Below are positions 54,801 to 64,000 of a stretch of 64,000 bases of DNA, piece after piece. Origin of the DNA: Turritopsis dohrnii. Its lineage: Eukaryota > Cnidaria > Hydrozoa > Anthoathecata > Oceaniidae. The notes under the pieces are model-generated. The model worked only from the letters and a program-made list of their open reading frames with translations. It made no database searches and was not told the origin of the DNA. The DNA is taken from contig BQMF02000044.1 in the NCBI GenBank assembly GCA_027922465.2, forward strand, positions 806,001 to 870,000. The letters are read 5' to 3'. The number at the start of each line of letters is the position of its first letter. The stretch's first letter is position 1. The position numbers and the translations under genes were made by a program.

Positions 54801-56955
54801 CAACAAGTCTTTACTAAATCCATGATCATGATGAAGATTTTAGAGTTTTCTTTTTCTAAGAACGGATCTGTTGAGTTCTTAGAAAAAGACAAATTTGTTT
54901 TTTTTTTCTACTTGATGATGTAGTTTTGCCGCTACAAAGAGCTTCGTAATAAGTTTTTTGAAAAAAATATATAATAAGCAAGTTTTATCGGTGTGAATGG
55001 TGTACGAGATTTAGCCAAGTATTAAATGAGAAAGTACGAAGATTTTATAACAGTTTTTACCCCATTTTCCCACTTTTTCTTTCTATTTTGAATGAATTGG
55101 AAAACATTGAACAGAACATCCAGAAAACGTGATCTGTTCGTTTTTACGTATTTAAACTCAATCGAAGTAAAAAATCTTCGCTGTTCTCAGATGCATTAGA
55201 AAGTTGAAAGATAACCATTTTTAATTGGGAGAGAAAGGATTGGACGTGTCGATGTAAAGTATTATTGAGTAGATTTTCTGACAGTTGTTTAACCTGAGTA
55301 TTTCTAAAAAATTGAACATGGCCTTTTTGTCTTCCTGTAAGATTAAAGTAACTTTGTTAGTTGCTAGCCAATGACATTGTGTTCCTTCCAACTGATCCAA
55401 GACATGTTGAAGGGGTTCCTTGAAAAGTTTGCTGTTGTGAGAAGGCTTTCTTTCAACTTCAGACCTTTTTAGACAATTTGCCACTTTGCATTTGCATTAG
55501 AAACTAAAACTCCAATTTTCATGGAATTTTCTTGTTTGCTTTCTCTTGCACCGCAAAGTTTTCTTGTGGTTCTTTCGTAAAAATGGCTAATGCATTGACT
55601 TTCCTCGTGTATCTAGTTGAATTGAATACTTGACCCACAAAGGGAAGTGGTTTTTCGAGTAATTCATTAATTTCTTTTAAGTTTATCTCAAATCACTTTC
55701 TTTTCGCACTATTAGTGTTCTCAATGGCCATCCATGTTTCTCATATAAGTCGGACAATGATGTCTAATTCTAATCCACACTAAGCCATACAATTTTGCGA
55801 AAACTTGCCCAGCGGAAATTTCTCTAACTCATGTAAGAACTGAAAGATTCCAATTATGCTATTTTATGACATAAGCTTCTGATGCAACAACCAAATCTCT
55901 CCTCAATCAGTAATACCATCAACAACCTAAACTCTCCACATCACTGACCCATTAGCGGGATTCGAAAAAAATCATGTCTTGTTCACACGAGACTATTTTT
56001 CTGTACATTTGTGTAGATTTATATACAACTTGGTAGTGTTGCTTATCAATTTTTCCCAACAAAGTCATTAGAAACGTCACTCGCAAATACGTAAAATTTT
56101 TACAAAATAGACGCAATCTTAACGCTGCCATTTTAAAGAAGATTTCCACTAGACAAATTCTCAGCATATAGGTGCTTAATAAAAGTAATTCGTCACGAAT
56201 ACACTGGCGAATTCGTTTAGTGGAACTTGTCCTTTACCTTATATGCATGCAAATACCGTCATGCATTACTATTCAAGGAAAGGGGTACATGCTTCCTATA
56301 TGCACATGATAATATATTCCAGACAACCATTTGATATTTATGTTTTGTTGCTGCATTTTTTTGTAGTATTTTTAAAACAGTAAGATTGCAGTCATTGGGA
56401 CTGTTTAGTTCAAAACAGCAAATCAAGAATGTACAGCATTTACGCATGCATAGCGTATACAATGAAAAATGTGGTGGAAATACGGAAGCAGGTTTAGTAC
56501 CTCTTCAGTAAACTTTGAAGTTCTAACCGGTTGGTGGTTTTTTGGGAAGGAGATAAATCTTTGTATGTGTGACGTCAATTGAACTCAGGATACCTTCAAT
56601 GTTGAACATATATGTATGTGTGAATGTTACCACAAACTTAATTTGTAAATACCTAAATGATTTCACTATGCATTTTTGAACTTGGGTTCTATTATATTGC
56701 CACTTGATAGCACTTCAAAAATGATCTTTATTATGACTTATTAAGCCCATATAAGCATTTTTAGTGCGCATGCGCGATTTTGGATTTGTTATTCAGCCAC
56801 CTGACAGCCGATGAAAAGTTACTTGGCGAAGACCTCAATGTGTTATGGATGATTATGCCTCATTTCAACTTTTAAGGCGTTTACTACATTTGGCGTAGGT
56901 TTACTACCTTTAGCGAAACTACTACATTTGTCGTTGATATTTGCTACATTTGTCG
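54801..56955. other. No gene seen
   Basis: AT-rich. A run of (C/G)TACATTTG(T/G)CGTT words at 56,885-56,955 continues after the MITE at 57,178-57,220 and forms a short tandem array. Confidence 0.45.
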
Positions 56956-56959
56956 TTAA

Positions 56960-57169
56960 AGGGGAACTACACTAAAAAAATCACAAGTTTATTTTTAAAA
57001 ATGCTGAAAGTCAGTTTTTGAATTTTCAAAAAATCATTTTTCGTTCCTGAGATATTGCCGTTTAAAGGTTTTTTTTCCAAAATATGATCTCCATGGCAAC
57101 GTGACATCACAACGTTCAAGAAGATATTGCTGGCATATAAATATGTGATTTTTTGAGTGTAGTTCCCCT
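56960..57169. mobile_element. TTAA-flanked MITE (piggyBac-like)
   Basis: Ends AGGGGAACTACACTAAAAAA and TTTTTTGAGTGTAGTTCCCCT, flanked by exact TTAA (56,956-56,959 and 57,170-57,173). 210 bp, non-coding. TTAA is the piggyBac target; the family name is inferred from that alone. It interrupts the CTACATTTG array. Confidence 0.7.
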
Positions 57170-57395
57170 TTAAAATTTACATTTGACTGAGTTACTACAT
57201 TTGCTACATTTGTGTGACAAGTCTCATAAGTTATTCAATTTTTGCCTGGTCAACAAAATTTTTTGTGACAATGATCGCCATTTTAATTGTTATTTAATTG
57301 CTTTTGACGCTACATTAACGTAGGGAATATATTATGTGCTAAACTTAAAAGAAAAAAATTAGAAGAAGGTTGTGGAAGATTGCAATTGTAGCAAG

Positions 57396-57722
57396 ATGTC
57401 TAATACCTTCAAATCTTACGAAGATCACAGAGAGAGATTTGCTTATTGTATCAGAAGCTTTGACATTCCACGAAACATGATGGGAAAGATAGTTTTTGAC
57501 AAGGAAGGTGATGGTGGCATTGAATACTATATTGTCAACCGTCAAGTGATCACGACGAAAAGATGTTTTATACGAGAGAACAGATACAACGCAGAGATAA
57601 ATTATGCGCTCACCACAGATTTGGGCAGACATTCAGACATGATCACGACACCAAGATGTTTTATACGAGAGAACAGACATGATGAAGAAATTCATTATGC
57701 ATTCACTACAGGTTTAGACTGA
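57396..57722 (+). CDS. Small unrecognised protein family, copy 6, with a duplicated C-terminal unit
   Basis: ATGTCTAATACC starts 108 codons: NTFKSYEDHRERFAYCIRSF (the KETTQDEVG part is missing by an in-frame deletion), DIPRNMMGKIVFDKEGDGGI, EYYIVNRQVITTKRCFIREN, INYALTTDL, and then a second C-unit, ITTPRCFIRENRHDEEIHYA, ending GLD. An upstream in-frame ATG at 57,372 exists, but the leader shared with copy 1 (AGAAGAAGGTTGT, TGTCTAAT) favours 57,396. Intact frame. Close kin to copy 1. Confidence 0.65.
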   Translation: MSNTFKSYEDHRERFAYCIRSFDIPRNMMGKIVFDKEGDGGIEYYIVNRQVITTKRCFIRENRYNAEINYALTTDLGRHSDMITTPRCFIRENRHDEEIHYAFTTGLD

Positions 57723-57725
57723 CTT

Positions 57726-59930
57726 TAATTATCATTGGCAGTTTACCAGATTTCGCTAAGCGAAACATATTGGTTTCGGCGTAATTCTATCTATCTGTTT
57801 ATTCTATGTACGGCGAAAGTTTTTCATGGTTGCACTTACTTACTTAAAGTTCATTTATTTCTATTTCTCCTTTTCTTTTCTGTCATGGCCATGACATGTT
57901 TTCGTATTTTTCTTGAGCTGTTAAGTATTTTCTTTTATATATTGGGATGTCCCCCAAGGAAAAACAAAAAGAAGGATTTCGAGCCGAAATATCAAAGTGA
58001 AATTACAGCTTTGTTGTTAATTTGAGGAAGAACCTTCAGTGGAAGGAGTTTCAATTTTTAACTTTAACTTCAAACCGTCTAGCAAAATAAACAATTTGTT
58101 ATTTGATTTGTTTATTTTTTTCAGTATTTTGTATAGGTTTTTCGTCTATTTTTTTACTTCTCATTTTTGTTTCGAAGAAAACGTTATCGTTTTTTCTTTT
58201 TGTTTTTATGTTTACATAAATCATCAATTTAGATAAAAAAAATGCAGCCGATCACGGCAGCAATTCAGCGGAATTTTTGTTATGATTCGCACGGTCTTTC
58301 TTTCACTTACTAATCAGAAATAAAAACGTAAGAAAAATCATAGACGACGATGAAGATGGCGACGACGAAACCCTATTCCAATAGTCGGCTGGCTAAAGTC
58401 GCTGACTAAAAATTTGATATTATATCCACGGTTTCAGCTCATGAAGTATATTTCTTTTGATGGAATTTGTGTTGTGTTTGATAAAGGGGATTAACGTCAA
58501 AAACTTTAATTTTGGCTTGAAAAACATATTTCGTTTTTAAGAGAGGATTTACGGAATTCACTGTGACGTCACAGTTGCACTATAATTTTTTCATATGGAA
58601 TGTCAGACTCATTCATTTTAAATGAAAATCATGAGTCAACATGTCTTCTTCTTCAGATACAGTTTCTTCCATTTCTTCTAACGATTACTCTTTAAATGAA
58701 AGTTTTGATGGCAATCTAATGTATAGTTAGAATATAACGATGGCGAGTTAAAGTCATTGAAGTTTTCTGATGTGATCGAAAACAACGAAGTGAGGATGAT
58801 GAATGCAAAAACGAACTTAGCTGAAGTCATCTGCACATGATTTCAATAGAAACTTTAACCTGTAGAAACTTTAACTGATCTGGATAATACTTTAAAAAAT
58901 AAAACATTTAAAAATAAGAGAAATATGGCCAGATAAAAAGAAAAATCGCTGATGTTTTTAGAATGTGCAAGTCTCCGAACATATTACCAGATCTTTTCAT
59001 TTATTCTTTTTAAAAGAAACTGTGGAAAAATGAATCAACAAAGCATTATTATTTCAAAAAACGCCGTACCTCTTTTTCAGCACTTTGTTGGATCCTCTTC
59101 GGAGCTTGATTTTTTAAAACATACAGTTTCTCCACTCATATTTATTATGTTGAATTTTTTATGTTGGAACATTCTTGGTACTGCACCAGCTTTCAAGTTT
59201 CTTTTGCTTCGGTATATATGCTTATCACGTTTATCAACTTCAAAACACTTTTCATGAAAGTTTTCGCTGCCCAAATGCTTTACATCTTGGAATTTTCAAT
59301 GAATACTTATATATAAACTACCTTAAACAAAAATTAAATGTGTACGAAAACTTTCTTTTTCCACGCTCTATTTATATGATTTATGAAATCTACAGCTGGA
59401 TAACTACGTGCAACTGTGACGTCATATTTGTGAGTTTTGATTAAGCTTCAAAATTTAATAACTAAAGAAAAAATTGGGTAAAATGAATGAAACTTCGTAA
59501 AAAATTGCCTTCTACAGATTAGAATCGATTAATTCAATAAAATGATCGATTTGCTAAAAGTAAAAACTTATGTGTGTGTGCCACCATATTAATTTATATT
59601 TAGACAAATCTAAGGCTTGACACAACACTAATTAGCTGCTTATCCCTAGTGGTTGCCGAGATATCTCCCAAAAACGTCGCGTTCGATTGGGAATGTAATG
59701 CAATGATTCCCCTGTGATCATAAAAAAAACAGACACTCCTTCAATTTTGATATGAGCAAGAAACATGATCACGTGATTTTATCTGGTATTAACCCTGGGT
59801 TTTTAGCTCACTCTACTGGGTCAGGTAGTTTTGTACTATTCTGAAATTAAGATTTTTAATTAAAAAAAAAAACAACCTCGCTTGAAGATTTCAGAATGAG
59901 TCACAACGACACATATTGACCCTCAGAAAT
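57726..59930. other. No supported gene
   Basis: AT-rich, with short chance frames such as 57,735-58,025 and 58,952-59,257. No domains, no repeats I can place. Confidence 0.4.
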
Positions 59931-59934
59931 ATAG

Positions 59935-60215
59935 CATCGCAAATCTTTATGAAAATAGAAAAACTTTCGGAATTTGGGAAATTGTGTTTCGTGCAAACAT
60001 TTATGAAAATTGAAAAATTTTCGAAATTTGGTCCAAATTTAGACCGAATTGCCCATTTTTTTGTAAATCTGACAAAAAGACTGTAAAATTTGAAATCAGC
60101 ATCTTTCAATTGTGTTACGTGCAAAATTTTATGAAAAATCTTACAAAATTACTGTCGAACTTGGAATCAGCATCTTTCAATTGTGCCTTGTGCTAACTCT
60201 TATTAAAACTGGTGA
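59935..60215. repeat. Diverged minisatellite, units of about 60-75 bp
   Basis: TTTATGAAAAT.GAAAAA.TTTCG.AATTTGG occurs twice (59,947 and 59,999), followed by two copies of a unit with ATCAGCATCTTTCAATTGTG (60,096 and 60,163), each preceded by a TTTGTAAATC/AAATCTTAC-type lead and an ACTGT block. Confidence 0.55.
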
Positions 60216-63200
60216 ACTGAAAGTCCAAATTTGGCAACGATGTCATGTAAACATTGCACAAATTTCTGATCATCAAGATATGTCATTTTTGTAGGCTTTA
60301 CAGACACGTCGTAGAAAGAATGACTTAAAGTCAATAATCCAATATTAGGTGCTCTTTTAATAACTATTGTGTAATTTATCATAATGGGAGAACAAATGAT
60401 AATGTCATTACTGTTGAACTTGAAAAAGGCTAGTATTAATAAGATCAATTAATTATGAATTTACGGATAGAAGCATTGACAGTTTTCGGATTGTTGCCAT
60501 CTTAATGAATGATACAGTTACCACAAAAAGATGAGAACAAATTACTAAGAATACCTCCATGAAATAATAAAAGGATTTTCAGAAACAAAACATATTTTCC
60601 CATAGATATTAAGAAGAGGGCTTAGAAGAAATCCAAAAGAAAATAATTAATAAAATTGTCATCGAGGTAATTGTATCCAGTTTATAACAAACATCATACG
60701 AAACCACGACGAATGAAAAGAATTAAATAATTAAATTACTTGCGAACGAAAGTTTGAACAACTTATTTCTGTTAGAGAAACTTAGCGGTTGATGAACTTA
60801 TAAAACTTTGGAAAGCTAACAAGAAAAATATACTTATCTCTATTATGGCGTCTCCAAACATGACTTTTCACGTTGAGCATAGAACGTTCAAATATGTTTA
60901 TTATGCAATTACCTTACAAAACTTGCCCATAAGGTCTCAGAAGTTAAGGACCTCCTTTCTAAACAAATTCCACATCAAAAACGAAGCTTTAGTTTGAGTC
61001 ACGTCGTATATATGTATGTATACATATGTATGTAGTCAAAGTTACAAGCAAAAGTATTGTTCTTCATTAATGTGCAAACCATATCGGTAAATTTTGTTGA
61101 TACAATTAATATATGTACAATTGTATTTTAACTTAAAATACATTAAATACTGGATCACGATTTACCGATTCCATCCTTTTCGACTGCATCTATATATTGA
61201 TCTCAACCTGAAACAGAAACTTCTGTTACATAACCCGTTGAAGCAAAAGGCATGACGTCAGAAAGGAACTAGAAATTAACTTTCTTTTCTGCTAAATGCT
61301 TTTAGTTTCGATATCTACGTTGACCCAAAGATGACATTTTTGAACTTCGCTTGATACAAATGGCGGAAAAAACTTTCCACCAGTTATAACTAGAGCAAAA
61401 TGTTTTTCACTACTTTTAACTATCGGCATGATAGCAAAAAATGACATCAGATTGGTCTTATGAAGAAGGAAGAAGTAGCAAATCGTTTGTAGCCAAAACG
61501 GTAGCATCAATTGTGTTTGTTTTCACTGTTAGCGGAAATTCAGTCACTTATGTTTAATGTATTTTTCACTATGCCCGATTGGTTTAGCGAAATATGCATC
61601 AGGGCAGTTTTTACATCGATAGTGAGATTTTGCTAAGGTTGTTCTTATTTTTCAACTGATTCCTTGCTTCGGAAAGGGTAGAGATTCGTTTTTATTTTCC
61701 TCTTAAAGTGTATAGCTAATTGTTACGGCAAAATATTTACGTTTCACTAGAGATTTGTTGAAGAACCAATATGACCTGTTTGATGGAAGTCAAAGTCTGC
61801 GTTTGATAATTATGTTTATGCCGTTCACTCAGATATTTTATGGAATAAAACATCCGGTTTAAAAAAAGAATAATAATAAAAGGGAGCTTTCAGAGTCAAA
61901 TTGCATTTACATCTTAAGCCTCGTTTTCTAAGTTTTTTTTACACATTCCAGGTTCTTAACATGTTTTTACTTGTTTCAAGAGCATCAATACGCCCAATTG
62001 AATGATTGAAACAAAAACATGAAAACAAAAAAAAACAAAAAAACGCCAATAGACCAATTGACTCACGCGTGTCATTTCGTATTGAAACTTTGAAGGCAGT
62101 TTTGAAATCCCTTCAGGTAATCTAGTCCATCATGTTTCAATTGGTTTTTTGAAACCTTTCTAAGAAATCAGATATGTATTTCAAGATGTGGGATGTCTGA
62201 AACTTTCACAAATAAATAGATACCGTAAAAAATATATTCTTTTTTTGTTGCCTATAAGGGTTTAATCCATCATTTTTCTAAAAAGAAGCTTTTTCTAAAA
62301 TCTGTGGACGAGTTCCTGATGTTCATGTTCATCCATGTTTGAGCTAAAATTTTAAACAGAAATATATTTCAAGTGCTGATTCATATCAAAACAATTCTTA
62401 ATGACTTTTAAGGGATTCAGGAAAACCAAATAAGTGGATAAAATCTTAAAGTTTACGGAGAGCATCTGCAAAGTTCACAAAAACTGACTCGATTAATAAC
62501 ATTTAACGTTGCATAAAAGAATTATCGAGTAAAAAGCATTTATGTTTCTAAATATAGTGTCACATATTCCGTCACTTGGAAACTTACAAATTAACTTGAT
62601 ATTGTAATTAACCTGGAATTTCTATCTCTTCATCAAAACCAAACGTCAATATATCGTGTAGACATAAAACAATATATGTCTTACGAGCACTTGCAACATG
62701 AAAAATGTGAATTTCAAGGTGCTTAGATATACACAGATGTGAAGCACATTGGAACAAGGAAATAGGATTATGGGATAACATCTTGATAATTTCGTTGGAA
62801 AAGGTATGAAAGCTGAAAACGAGAAATTTCTGCACTAACAGAGTTCGTTATGCTAATAAGAGATGAATTTCGGTTGCCTTCTTATCTATTAGAATCTTAT
62901 AACCATCTTTTGTTAACAATCGTCCACTATTCGTCCACTTGATTTCTGAAAACTTTAGAGAAATGGAGTATTTGTTTGTGTTTGTTTGCGTTGTTGTCTA
63001 TACAAGACAGGCTAGAAACTGAACAAAAAATAATTGAATAACTGTGAATAGAGTCTCAGAACAAAACATGGATTAATTTTTTTTTTGATTTATGAGTTTA
63101 CAAACTAATGAAATGATTTCTGCGAAATGAATCGTTCCCTTAATTGTTCCCATATTAACGTAAGATGTTTTAATAACCAAGACGTTTACGTAAAGAAACA

Positions 63201-64000
63201 CAATAAACATGTTTTCATACATGTGTAAATGTTGCATAAAAAAACAGACGAAACATATCGCTATGGAAGTGGGGTTTAATTTTTAGAAATGAATTTCTCC
63301 AAGTTTGTTTCTGTGTTTATATGTCTTCACCAGCGGGAAATTCACTTTTCTGTATTATCACGTCATCAAAGAATCTCAAAGATAATGCAGTGATACTCTC
63401 AGCATGTCTTAGGTCACGTGTTCTCTAAATCTCACTTTAAGAGAAATCCTTGATCCCTCTCTTTTTCTTCGCCAACAAAACTTATCAAGGTTATGTTGTT
63501 GTTTTTCACCATCCCATATTATCAGATTGAGCTGTCCTCTTTTCCACCTAGCCATGTTGTTGTTTTTCCAGAATCTACATGTTCCGTTTCTATAAAAAAC
63601 TAGGCAGTGGGTCTGGTGCTTTTCTTAATTTTTTTCGTGCTTTATAACGATTTGTTAAGAATACAAAAGGGTAACATACAAAAATTTTAAATGTTAAGTT
63701 TGTATCAGATTTTTTTTCTGACCGTTTTTTTCAAAAAGTTAAGATAACGTTAATAAAGTTCTTAAACCATTGGTATCTTAAGAGAGGTGGTAGGTGAACT
63801 GAGTTTCTCTGACTTATTCAGGTCAAAAATGAAGGAATCAAACACAAAACAAGTAAAGAGAATGTCGCATCAATCAGAAACAAGAAATGCTTTGCATATT
63901 TACAAATCGCGTTAAGGAAGACTTTAAGATCAACATAAAAAATAATATTAAAGGATGATGCGTATGCATGTAACTTATTCTAATGTTACTCTGAACATTC
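60216..64000. other. About 3.8 kb without a supported gene
   Basis: AT-rich with scattered short frames (for example 61,292-61,510 and 62,608-62,835 on minus) that lack recognisable domains. No transposon ends or tandem arrays stood out. Confidence 0.4.

Noticed and set aside
57372..57395. Upstream ATG of small-family copy 6
   Set aside because: The region aligns to the non-coding leader of copy 1, so the ATG at 57,396 is preferred.

Overview
This window reads as animal nuclear DNA: strongly AT-rich, with introns (GT..AG), microsatellites, tRNA-derived SINEs and many layered DNA transposons, and no bacterial operon structure. The mix of transposon-linked protein families (SAM plus HECT-like proteins, OTU plus TTF zinc-finger hAT proteins, MADF/HARBI1 remnants, a family with the motif DGMDQAK) is what I would expect of a cnidarian. 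That assignment is an inference from memory of these families, and species level cannot be reached.

Bases 1-2,900 hold dispersed repeats, a palindromic minisatellite and a decayed SAM/GGGTR-domain gene fragment. Bases 2,998-12,951 are one TA-flanked transposon with long inverted ends. Its own minus-strand gene is split in frame by a 7.3-kb hAT-like element (4,479-11,790, 5-bp target duplication). That hAT element carries a broken OTU-like plus TTF-zinc-finger transposase gene and has itself received at least five TA-flanked MITEs. Bases 13,622-20,644 are a second large element with inverted ends, an exact 6-bp target duplication, a full-length-looking integrase-type transposase on the minus strand and a HECT-type ubiquitin-ligase gene on the plus strand. 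A 2.5-kb element rich in AACGTT is inserted two codons before the HECT stop. Bases 20,970-23,170 hold a decayed multi-exon gene.

From about 26 to 58 kb the main genic signal is a family of small (about 90-residue) unrecognised proteins. There are six copies, all on the plus strand, at about 26.1, 29.5, 32.5, 42.4, 51.5 and 57.4 kb. Three or four of them look intact. One is cut by a MITE that itself carries a Tudor-like coding segment, one has lost its 5' half, and two show duplication of the C-terminal half. Between the copies lie PIF/Harbinger-type elements (33.6-35.8 kb), tRNA-like sequences and SINEs, segmental duplications, and an element family with CCTTAAGG ends. The last 6 kb and several long stretches show nothing I can support as a gene.

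The most interesting points are: two unrelated transposons that carry opposite ubiquitin-pathway domains (a HECT ligase and an OTU-like protease); several insertions that can be reconstructed to the base; and the clustered small-gene family of unknown function.
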